Program-made: the position numbers and the translations under genes
Notes under the pieces: model-generated
Told to the model about the DNA's origin: nothing
The model's input: only the letters and a program-made list of their open reading frames with translations
Database searches by the model: none
Shown: positions 1 through 5,824 of the stretch, in pieces
Layout of the letters: each line of letters opens with the position of its first letter
How positions within the stretch are numbered: position 1 is the first letter of the stretch
Assembly (NCBI GenBank): GCA_945614335.1
Contig: CALZAP010000033.1
Span: forward strand, 1-9,262
DNA length: 9,262 nt
Direction of reading: 5' to 3'
Source of the DNA: an uncultured Prevotella sp.
Lineage (GTDB): Bacteria; Bacteroidota; Bacteroidia; Bacteroidales; Bacteroidaceae

Positions 1-881
1 TAAAGATCAGCGAGGGATGCGACCGTAACTGCGCCTACTGCGCCATTCCTATCATAACAGGAAAACACGTTAGCAGACCTATGGATGAAATTCTCGATGA
101 GGTGAGACAGCTCGCGGAAAACGGCACAAGGGAATTCCAAATCATTGCACAAGAACTCACCTACTACGGAATAGACATCGACGGAAAACAGCATATCGCC
201 GAACTGGTATCAAAAATGGCCGACATAAAAGGCGTGAAATGGATAAGGCTACACTACGCCTACCCTGCCCACTTCCCGTGGGACTTGCTGAAGGTGATGA
301 GGGAGAAACCGAACGTATGCAAATATCTCGACATCGCACTACAGCACATCTCCGACAACATGCTGCAGAGAATGCACCGGCACGTGACAAAGGAAGAAAC
401 CTACAGCCTGATAGAAAGAATCAGAAAAGAAGTGCCGGGAATACACCTCAGAACCACTCTCATGGTTGGATTCCCGGGTGAAACAGAGGAAGACTTCGAG
501 GAACTCATGGAATTTACACGAAAAGTGAGATTTGAAAGAATGGGAGCGTTCGCTTACTCTGAAGAAGAAGGCACTTTCTCTGCAGAAAACTATGAAGACA
601 ACGTGCCAGAGGAAATAAAACAGGTACGACTCGACAAACTCATGGCTCTGCAACAGAGAATAAGCGCTGAACTGGAAGCTGAAAAGGTGGGGAAAACAAT
701 GAAGGTTGTTATTGACAGAAAAGAAGGCAACTACTATGTGGGAAGAACCGAATACTGCTCACCTGAAGTAGACCCGGAAGTGCTCATACCGGTTGAAGGA
801 AAAAGACTAAGAGTAGGTCAGATGGTGGATGCCATAATCACCGACTCCGAGGAATTCGACCTATATGCCAAAGTGGAATAG
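1..881 (+). CDS. rimO: Ribosomal protein S12 methylthiotransferase RimO (5' end cut by window)
   Basis: RimO is a cytoplasmic radical-SAM enzyme that adds a methylthio group to a conserved aspartate of ribosomal protein S12. The reading frame is open from the first base and the start codon lies outside the window; about 292 residues are visible, whereas the family is usually about 430, so the N-terminal UPF0004 domain is missing. The radical-SAM cluster motif CxxxCxxC (CDRNCAYC) is at visible residues 6-13. A radical-SAM barrel follows, then the RimO-like YSEEEGT segment where MiaB has a different sequence, and a C-terminal TRAM domain in about the last 65 residues ending in YAKVE. The YSxEEGT signature and the order of domains favour RimO over MiaB or MtaB. 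It is followed after 29 bp by an HU gene, and no promoter of the local type is seen in between, so co-transcription is likely. Confidence 0.93.
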   Translation, partial: KISEGCDRNCAYCAIPIITGKHVSRPMDEILDEVRQLAENGTREFQIIAQELTYYGIDIDGKQHIAELVSKMADIKGVKWIRLHYAYPAHFPWDLLKVMREKPNVCKYLDIALQHISDNMLQRMHRHVTKEETYSLIERIRKEVPGIHLRTTLMVGFPGETEEDFEELMEFTRKVRFERMGAFAYSEEEGTFSAENYEDNVPEEIKQVRLDKLMALQQRISAELEAEKVGKTMKVVIDRKEGNYYVGRTEYCSPEVDPEVLIPVEGKRLRVGQMVDAIITDSEEFDLYAKVE

Positions 882-910
882 ATGCGTATACACTAAAATA
901 TAAAAGAAAC

Positions 911-1198
911 GTGAACAACAAGGAATTCATACAACGACTGTCTGTACGCATGGGCTATACGGCATCAGACACTCAACGCATGGTGACCAATGTCATAGAC
1001 AAAATGAGCGACGGTTTCCAAGAGGGGAACTGTGTGGCTATACCCGGCTTCGGCACTTTCGACATAAAAAAGAAACTTGAACGCATCATGGTCAACCCTT
1101 CAACACAACAGAGAATGCTCGTCCCACCTAAACTCGTGTTGAACTTCAAACCGGCTGCCACATGGAAAGACAAAGTGAAGAAAGGAGGCGAAAAATAA
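911..1198 (+). CDS. HU/IHF-family DNA-binding protein (small)
   Basis: This 95-residue protein has the size and layout of an HU subunit: two N-terminal helices (NNKEFIQRLSVRMGYT onward), the GFGTF turn at the start of the beta sheet, and a DNA-binding arm containing VNPSTQQRMLVPPK, where the proline would intercalate in DNA. HU proteins dimerise, bend DNA and compact the nucleoid. The start is GTG at 911; the next in-frame ATG (950) would delete the first helix, so GTG is preferred. There is no good Shine-Dalgarno sequence upstream. The gene lies 29 bp after rimO and 2 bp before a larger HU-LysM gene, and the two HU domains may form a heterodimer (inference). It is divergent from textbook HU in the arm, so it is probably a paralogue and not the main HU of the cell. 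Confidence 0.88.
   Translation: MNNKEFIQRLSVRMGYTASDTQRMVTNVIDKMSDGFQEGNCVAIPGFGTFDIKKKLERIMVNPSTQQRMLVPPKLVLNFKPAATWKDKVKKGGEK
1181..1188 (+). promoter_or_regulatory. Shine-Dalgarno sequence fixing the HU-LysM start
   Basis: AAAGGAGG lies inside the last codons of the small HU gene, with GGAGG 12 nt before the ATG at 1201. It supports initiation at 1201 over the in-frame ATG at 1162, which lies upstream of it and inside the preceding gene. The spacing is a little long. It is one of only two good Shine-Dalgarno sequences noticed in the window (the other is gdhA), and it suggests translational coupling. Confidence 0.6.
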
Positions 1199-1200
1199 TC

Positions 1201-2445
1201 ATGGGCAAATACTCAATACAGCAACTGGCCACTATACTCGTTAAGAAAAACGGACTTTCAAACGATGACGCTACAAAGTTTGTAAACGCCATTTTCGATA
1301 TAGTAAAGGAAGGACTCGAAACCGACAAAATAGTAAAGATAAAAGGATTCGGTACTTTCAAAATCATTGATGTTGACCCAAGGGAAAGCGTGAACGTAAA
1401 CACAGGCGAAAGGGTACTCATCAATGGACACCAAAAAATTACATTCACACCCGACAGCGTGATGAAGGAAATGGTGAACAGACCTTTCGCGCAGTTTGAA
1501 ACCGTAGTACTTAACGACGGCGTGGACTTCTCTGACATTGACAAACAAACGAACAGCAACGAAAACAACGACAAACAAGAAGAAGTAGAAGACATACAAG
1601 AAGAAGTAGAAGACATACAAGAAGAAACTCAAGAGGAGGAAATACAAGAGGAAGTTCAAGACATAGCTACAGAGGAAAACAACTACAAAGACAACAAGGA
1701 CATCATCAAAGAAGAAATAACAGCGGAAGAAACTCCAGAAACTCCAGAATCACCAGACGAGGAAATTGTTGAGGAAGCAGTTGAGGAAGAAAATGTTGAA
1801 GAAACTGTAGTAGAAGAAGAGACAGAAGATACTGAAGAAGAAGCAGAAGATGCTTTCAAAGAAGAGAAAGGCCACAGCTATGTCACAATTCTCTTGTCAA
1901 TAGCAGCATGCCTGTTGCTCATGGCAGCCTCTGCCTACGTAGGTTATCTGTACGGAATAGAAGAAGGCAAACATCAGGAAAAGACTTCGCAAATTTCGAA
2001 ATACTCAACATTTCTCGACAAACAAAACGAGGATATGAGGGCAAAACGACTGGCTGAAGAGGCAAAAGCTACAAAAGAAGCTGAAAAGGCAAAGACAGAT
2101 AGCGCAAAACAAACCGCAAAGGACACTGTGGCTGACAAAGCCACAAACAAAGAACCTGAGAAGAGTAAAAAGACTGAGGTTGACGACAACAACGAAGACT
2201 TCTCAAAATACAACACCATGGATGCTCGCGTTAGAACTGGAGCATACGTAATAGTAGGCATCGACAAATATGTAATAGTTCGCCAAGGACAAACAGTTGG
2301 AAAAATCGCCTCCTCGCTATTAGGTCCTGGAATGTCTTGCTACCTGGAAGTGCTAAACGGTGTAAGCGAGAACGAACCGCTGAAAGAAGGCACAAAAATT
2401 AAGATACCAAAGCTGCGTCATAAAAAAGCAGCAAAGAAGAAATAG
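1201..2445 (+). CDS. Membrane-anchored HU-LysM fusion protein
   Basis: This 414-residue protein has four visible parts. Residues 1 to about 95 are an HU-type DNA-binding domain (helical start MGKYSIQQLATILVKKNGLS, GFGTF turn, arm with VNTGERVLINGHQKITF). Residues about 112-224 are a very acidic, Glu-rich linker. Residues 227-251 form one hydrophobic helix (YVTILLSIAACLLLMAASAY). After a charged Ala/Lys/Glu stretch that may form a coiled coil, residues about 357-403 resemble a LysM domain (YVIVRQGQTVGKIA, YLEVLNG, LKEGTKIKIP), followed by a Lys-rich tail. If the HU part is cytoplasmic, the LysM-like part is periplasmic, so the protein could tie the chromosome to the envelope (inference). Bacteroidetes are known to have HU-like domains joined to periplasmic SPOR domains, which is a parallel layout. 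It follows the small HU gene by 2 bp. The LysM assignment is by pattern and is less certain than the HU domain. Confidence 0.85.
   Translation: MGKYSIQQLATILVKKNGLSNDDATKFVNAIFDIVKEGLETDKIVKIKGFGTFKIIDVDPRESVNVNTGERVLINGHQKITFTPDSVMKEMVNRPFAQFETVVLNDGVDFSDIDKQTNSNENNDKQEEVEDIQEEVEDIQEETQEEEIQEEVQDIATEENNYKDNKDIIKEEITAEETPETPESPDEEIVEEAVEEENVEETVVEEETEDTEEEAEDAFKEEKGHSYVTILLSIAACLLLMAASAYVGYLYGIEEGKHQEKTSQISKYSTFLDKQNEDMRAKRLAEEAKATKEAEKAKTDSAKQTAKDTVADKATNKEPEKSKKTEVDDNNEDFSKYNTMDARVRTGAYVIVGIDKYVIVRQGQTVGKIASSLLGPGMSCYLEVLNGVSENEPLKEGTKIKIPKLRHKKAAKKK
1576..1626 (+). repeat. In-frame 21-bp tandem repeat in the acidic linker
   Basis: Two perfect copies of a 21-bp unit (1576-1596, 1597-1617) and a 9-bp partial third encode QEEVEDI twice, followed by QEE. 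They lie in the Glu-rich linker of the HU-LysM protein. The exactness at nucleotide level suggests a recent duplication, and the linker length may vary among strains. Confidence 0.85.
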
Positions 2446-2498
2446 CAGTCCTGCAAACAGTTCATTGCCAGCGACTAAGGACAAATATCATCACTAAG

Positions 2499-2541
2499 TC
2501 CCCAAACCTCAGAAAAAACTACATGAGGCTTGGGGATTTTT
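2499..2541 (+). terminator. Intrinsic terminator after the HU-LysM gene
   Basis: TCCCCAAACCTCA (2499-2511) pairs with TGAGGCTTGGGGA (2524-2536), giving 12 of 13 pairs around a 12-nt loop, followed by five Ts (2537-2541). It is 54 bp after the HU-LysM stop and upstream of the nrdD promoter, so it closes the rimO-HU-HU unit. Confidence 0.85.
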
Positions 2542-2610
2542 ATATTCCCGAAATTAATGTTTTTTTAGAGAAATTACATTCCAAAACCTTTCATTTTTGA
2601 TAATTTGTTG

Positions 2611-2618
2611 TAACTTTG
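2611..2618 (+). promoter_or_regulatory. Probable nrdD promoter, -7 element
   Basis: TAACTTTG followed by CA matches the Bacteroidetes -7 element TAnnTTTG. At the expected distance upstream there is only a weak TTTC (2589-2592) in place of TTG, so this promoter may need an activator. It would give a leader of about 120 nt before the nrdD ATG. Confidence 0.6.
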
Positions 2619-2630
2619 CAGCCGGTTAGC

Positions 2631-2728
2631 GTTTCCAGAAATGGGAAAGCATAACAATCAAAAACAAACAAGAGTTTTCCAAAATAGAAAACTTCAATAA
2701 ATAAAATAAAAGAAAAGTTTTCCAAAAA
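2631..2728 (+). repeat. Three spaced TTTCC motifs in the nrdD leader
   Basis: GTTTCCAGAAA (2631-2641) and two copies of AGTTTTCCAAAA (2673-2684, 2716-2727) share a TTTCC core spaced 44 and 43 bp apart, about four helical turns. Each sits in a small dyad: TTTCC/GGAAA (2632-2646 region), AGTTTTC/GAAAACT (2673-2693) and GAAAAGTTTTC (2712-2722). They lie downstream of the -7 element, so they could be operator sites or elements of the leader RNA. No known NrdR-box consensus is recognised. Confidence 0.55.
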
Positions 2729-2741
2729 GTACAACCATAAC

Positions 2742-4838
2742 ATGGAATTTAAGAGTTTTACTATCACAAAAAGAGACGGATCACAAGACAGATTCTCACT
2801 CGACAAAATCATGAATGCCATAGTGAAGGCATTCCAAAGTGTTGAAGTACAGGCAGATCTAAGCCTTATTTCAAAAATCATCAGCCATCTTGACATCCAC
2901 GAGGGAATAAAGGTGGAAGACATACAAAACCAAGTGGAAGAAGCTCTCATGAAAGAGGGCTTTTACCAAGTGGCAAAGTCGTTTATGCTCTACAGGCAGA
3001 GACATACCGAAGACCGCGAGACAATGGAGAAGCTGAAGTTCCTCACCGACTACTGCGAGGCTGCCAACGCAGCTACCGGCTCAAAATATGACGCCAATGC
3101 AAACGTAGAGCACAAAAACATCGCAACGCTCATCGGCGAACTGCCAAAGTCGAACTTCATACGCCTAAACCGCCGACTGCTCACCGACCGCATAAAGGCC
3201 ATGTATGGCAAGGAACTCTCTGAAAGATACATCGACCTGCTCACACACCACTTTATATATAAGAACGACGAGACTTCGCTGGCCAACTATTGTGCTTCCA
3301 TCACCATGTATCCATGGCTGATAGGAGGAACAACATCCATTGGAGGCAACTCAACGGCACCGACAAACCTGAAATCGTTCTGCGGAGGATTTGTAAACAT
3401 GGTGTTCATGGTGTCGAGCATGCTGAGCGGTGCATGCGCCACTCCTGAGTTTCTCATGTACCTTAACTACTTCATTGGCAAAGAATATGGAAAGGACTAC
3501 TACAAGGAAGCCGACAAAGTGGTTGACCTGTCGCTACGCCAACGCACCATCGACAAGATGATAACCGACTGTTTTGAACAGATAGTATACTCAATAAACC
3601 AACCGACAGGAGCACGCAACTACCAGGCAGTGTTCTGGAACATAGCATATTACGACAAGCCATATTTCGAAAGCCTCTTCGGCGACTTCTACTTCCCCGA
3701 CGGGTCGAAGCCCGACTGGAACGGACTGTCGTGGCTGCAAAAGCGATTCATGAAATGGTTCAACGCCGAACGCACCAAGACCATGCTCACCTTCCCCGTT
3801 GAAACCATGGCACTGCTTTGCAAGGACGGAGACGTGATAGACGAGGAATGGGGCGACTTCACTGCCGAAATGTACAGCCAAGGCCACTCGTTCTTCACTT
3901 ACATGAGCGACAACGCCGACTCGCTGTCAAGCTGCTGCCGACTGCGTAACGAGATCCAAGACAACGGATTCAGCTATACTCTTGGGGCAGGTGGTGTGTC
4001 CACCGGCTCGAAAAGCGTGCTCACCATCAATCTCAACCGCTGCATACAGTATGCTGTGAACAACAACATCGACTACAAGGAATTCCTTGCGGATATTGTC
4101 GACCTTTGCCATAAGGTACAGCTCGCATACAACGAAAACCTTAAGGAACTTCAAAAACACGGAATGCTGCCGCTATTCGACGCCGGATACATCAACATCT
4201 CAAGACAGTATCTCACCATTGGAGTAAACGGACTCGTAGAGGCTGCGGAATTCTGCGGAATTCAGATAACAAACAATCCGGACTACAAGAAGTTTGTACA
4301 GGACATTCTTGGAATAATAGAGAAATACAACAAGCAGTACAGAACAAAGGATGTGTTGTTCAACTGCGAGATGATACCGGCAGAAAACGTAGGAGTAAAG
4401 CATGCCAAATGGGACAGGGAAGACGGATATTTTGTCCCACGCGACTGTTACAACAGCTATTTCTACGTAGTGGAAGACGATTCGCTTAGCATCATCGACA
4501 AGTTCCAGCTTCATGGCGCACCTTATATCGAACACCTCACAGGAGGCTCGGCTCTGCACATGAACCTTGAAGAACACCTCTCACAGCAACAATATCGCCA
4601 ACTACTGCGTATAGCCGCCAAAGAAGGTTGCAACTATTTCACATTCAACATTCCCAACACCATCTGCAACGACTGCGGACACATCGACAAGAGATACCTT
4701 AAGGAATGTCCTCACTGCCACTCAAAAGACGTGGACTACATGACACGCATCATCGGCTACCTGAAACGAATAAGCAACTTCTCACAAGCAAGACAGCAAG
4801 AGGCCGGAAGAAGATATTATAATAGAGTTGACAAGTAA
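2742..4838 (+). CDS. nrdD: Anaerobic (class III) ribonucleoside-triphosphate reductase NrdD
   Basis: NrdD reduces ribonucleoside triphosphates to dNTPs in the absence of oxygen, using a glycyl radical made by NrdG. The 698 residues begin with an ATP-cone allosteric domain (residues 1 to about 95, with ITKRDGS). The body contains family segments such as SLSSCCRLRNE, where Cys398/Cys399 are candidates for the active-site cysteine, and VSTGSKSVLTINLNR. The C-terminus has a zinc site of two CxxC pairs (Cys642, Cys645, Cys656, Cys659) and then RIIGYL, in which Gly672 is the radical glycine. Length and all terminal motifs indicate an intact enzyme. The ATG at 2742 immediately precedes the ATP-cone and has no strong Shine-Dalgarno sequence. 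nrdG follows 32 bp later on the same strand. Confidence 0.97.
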   Translation: MEFKSFTITKRDGSQDRFSLDKIMNAIVKAFQSVEVQADLSLISKIISHLDIHEGIKVEDIQNQVEEALMKEGFYQVAKSFMLYRQRHTEDRETMEKLKFLTDYCEAANAATGSKYDANANVEHKNIATLIGELPKSNFIRLNRRLLTDRIKAMYGKELSERYIDLLTHHFIYKNDETSLANYCASITMYPWLIGGTTSIGGNSTAPTNLKSFCGGFVNMVFMVSSMLSGACATPEFLMYLNYFIGKEYGKDYYKEADKVVDLSLRQRTIDKMITDCFEQIVYSINQPTGARNYQAVFWNIAYYDKPYFESLFGDFYFPDGSKPDWNGLSWLQKRFMKWFNAERTKTMLTFPVETMALLCKDGDVIDEEWGDFTAEMYSQGHSFFTYMSDNADSLSSCCRLRNEIQDNGFSYTLGAGGVSTGSKSVLTINLNRCIQYAVNNNIDYKEFLADIVDLCHKVQLAYNENLKELQKHGMLPLFDAGYINISRQYLTIGVNGLVEAAEFCGIQITNNPDYKKFVQDILGIIEKYNKQYRTKDVLFNCEMIPAENVGVKHAKWDREDGYFVPRDCYNSYFYVVEDDSLSIIDKFQLHGAPYIEHLTGGSALHMNLEEHLSQQQYRQLLRIAAKEGCNYFTFNIPNTICNDCGHIDKRYLKECPHCHSKDVDYMTRIIGYLKRISNFSQARQQEAGRRYYNRVDK

Positions 4839-4857
4839 ACGAGTTGACAAGTCAACT
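4825..4857 (+). repeat. 12-bp duplication and dyad at the nrdD-nrdG junction
   Basis: GAGTTGACAAGT occurs at 4825-4836 and again at 4841-4852, with the nrdD stop codon between and partly inside the first copy. The second copy is part of AGTTGAC-AA-GTCAACT (4842-4857), an inverted repeat with perfect 7-bp arms. It could be a small RNA hairpin tuning nrdG translation or a protein site. Confidence 0.6.
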
Positions 4858-4870
4858 AAAAGAAACAATT

Positions 4871-5338
4871 ATGCTGAAATATGTAAATACGGGCGTCGTC
4901 TTTCAGGAAATACCTGACGAGGTGACGCTCTCTATAAACATAGCAAACTGCCCATGCCGCTGCCCTGGCTGCCACAGCCAATATTTATGGGGCGACATCG
5001 GACAGCCACTCACCGCTGCATGCCTTGACAATATGGTGAAAGCATGCCTGGGCGAAATCACATGTGTTTGCTTCATGGGCGGCGACGCAGAGCCTGAATA
5101 CGTGGAGACACTCGCCAGGTTCATTCATCGACAACATCCTGAAATAAAAGTGGGATGGTATAGCGGACGCTCGCGCGTACCTTATATTATTAATAAGGAA
5201 AACTTCGACTACATAAAGCTCGGACCCTACATCAAACACTTGGGAAGCTTGCGCGAACCCACAACAAACCAAAGAATTTATAAAAAAGACAGTGAAAACA
5301 ACTTCATAGACATCACATCACAGTTCTGGAGGAAATAA
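4871..5338 (+). CDS. nrdG: Anaerobic ribonucleotide reductase activating protein NrdG
   Basis: NrdG is a small radical-SAM activase that uses SAM and a 4Fe-4S cluster to form the glycyl radical on NrdD. The 155-residue protein has the cluster motif CxxxCxxC at Cys27, Cys31 and Cys34 (NCPCRCPGCHS), with an extra Cys29 inside it. The segment FMGGDAEP is at the place of the usual GGEP SAM-binding motif. Length is normal for the family. The frame can be extended to a TTG at 4844, but the ATG at 4871 begins the conserved MLKYVNTGVVFQEIP and is preferred; the extension would run through the junction dyad. It is 32 bp downstream of nrdD and almost certainly co-transcribed with it. Confidence 0.95.
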   Translation: MLKYVNTGVVFQEIPDEVTLSINIANCPCRCPGCHSQYLWGDIGQPLTAACLDNMVKACLGEITCVCFMGGDAEPEYVETLARFIHRQHPEIKVGWYSGRSRVPYIINKENFDYIKLGPYIKHLGSLREPTTNQRIYKKDSENNFIDITSQFWRK

Positions 5339-5342
5339 CCGT

Positions 5343-5405
5343 TGTGCCCGCACACAATAAAAAAGTGTGAAAAAGCATAAAAACACCCTGTGTTCGCACA
5401 CAATA
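5343..5405. repeat. Duplicated 17-bp dyad downstream of nrdG
   Basis: TGTGCCCGCACACAATA (5343-5359) and TGTGTTCGCACACAATA (5389-5405) are identical at 15 of 17 positions and lie 46 bp apart. The first contains TGTGC-CC-GCACA, and the second TGTGT-TCGC-ACACA. No T-run follows, so they are poor terminators for nrdDG. They resemble paired operators about 100 and 150 bp upstream of the predicted start of the downstream RNA. Confidence 0.5.
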
Positions 5406-5407
5406 GA

Positions 5408-5421
5408 TTGATTTGTATCAA
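5408..5421. promoter_or_regulatory. FNR/CRP-family-type binding site
   Basis: TTGAT-TTGT-ATCAA is an exact match to the TTGAT-N4-ATCAA consensus known for FNR-type regulators, and its arms extend one more pair (ATTGAT/ATCAAT, 5407-5422). It is centred about 80-82 bp upstream of the predicted start of the orphan RNA. The match is seen directly. That a Bacteroidales Crp/Fnr-family protein binds here is inference, since local regulators may use a different consensus. Confidence 0.5.
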
Positions 5422-5459
5422 TAATAGTGATATTTCTAACAGTTTGTACCGATTTTCTA

Positions 5460-5490
5460 TTGACAGATTACAAAAAAAGTAGTACCTTTG
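5460..5490 (+). promoter_or_regulatory. Promoter of the orphan non-coding RNA
   Basis: TTG at 5460-5462, a 20-nt spacer and TACCTTTG (5483-5490, followed by CA) match the Bacteroidetes promoter in both elements and in spacing. Transcription should start near 5494-5497. No protein gene follows on this strand before the terminator at 5825. Confidence 0.85.
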
Positions 5491-5586
5491 CATCGTCAAA
5501 AGACAAAAGGGCATGAGAATGCCAAACATAAGTAAGAATAGGTTTTTAGTTATTTAGATAATTTGTTTCATAGACAATGTTTTTGG

Positions 5587-5657
5587 TTAGGTAATAGATT
5601 GTTAGTTTTAGGTTATTTGATTTTAGGTTTTTAGTTTAGGTAATAGATTGTTAGTTT
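5587..5657 (+). repeat. 22-bp direct repeat in the RNA's AU-rich core
   Basis: The segments 5587-5608 and 5636-5657 are identical over 22 bp and 49 bp apart. Each begins TTAGGTAATAGATTG and ends TTAGTTT, and each is followed by a (T)TTAGG. The intervening DNA is built of similar TTTTAGG words. Two copies with unequal surroundings and no flanking array exclude CRISPR. Confidence 0.85.
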
Positions 5658-5722
5658 AGGTTTTAACACTGGTATTAGTTAAGGAAAAAAGATTGATTCA
5701 TTTTTTAGGATAACAATGATGT

Positions 5723-5746
5723 AGGCAAAGCCGTGAGGCTGAGCCT
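5723..5746 (+). other. GNRA-capped hairpin within the non-coding RNA
   Basis: AGGC (5723-5726) pairs with GCCT (5743-5746), and AGCC (5729-5732) pairs with GGCT (5737-5740). They are separated by a 2x2 AA/GA internal loop and closed by GTGA, a GNRA tetraloop. All eight pairs are Watson-Crick. Such a compact, capped stem with a purine internal loop is typical of structured RNAs and suggests a protein- or RNA-docking element (inference). Confidence 0.65.
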
Positions 5747-5824
5747 TTTCGCGGGAGGAGGATTGAAATTTCTCCATAGTGAAAACGAAGGAGAATTTGA
5801 GAGAAAATAATAATTTGACAATAG

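Noticed and set aside
1162..1200. Upstream ATG start for the HU-LysM protein at 1162
   Set aside because: It lies inside the small HU gene and upstream of the good Shine-Dalgarno at 1181-1188; the extra 13 residues do not belong to the HU fold, which begins at MGKYSIQQ (1201).
1146..1659. Minus-strand frames of 133 and 156 codons opposite the HU-LysM gene
   Set aside because: They are Ser/Leu- or Phe-rich mirror images of the Glu/Lys-rich linker codons and show no motifs.
4844..4870. TTG start for nrdG giving nine more residues
   Set aside because: The extension runs through the duplicated dyad, and NrdG similarity begins at MLKYVNTG (4871).
5343..5354. CRP-type site in TGTGCCCGCACA
   Set aside because: The spacing between TGTG and CACA is four bases, too short for the TGTGA-N6-TCACA consensus.
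5513..5557. 14-codon frame MRMPNISKNRFLVI at the start of the orphan RNA
   Set aside because: No ribosome binding site, its ATG is inside a GNRA hairpin, and nothing downstream would be controlled on this strand.
5587..5657. CRISPR array
   Set aside because: Only two repeat copies, AT-rich low-complexity surroundings, no cas genes in the window.
5763..5810. 15-codon TTG-started frame MKFLHSENEGEFERK after GGGAGGAGGA
   Set aside because: The Shine-Dalgarno-like stretch directly abuts the TTG with no spacing, the start codon is rare, and the frame overlaps a conserved-looking hairpin. It is not excluded, but not supported.
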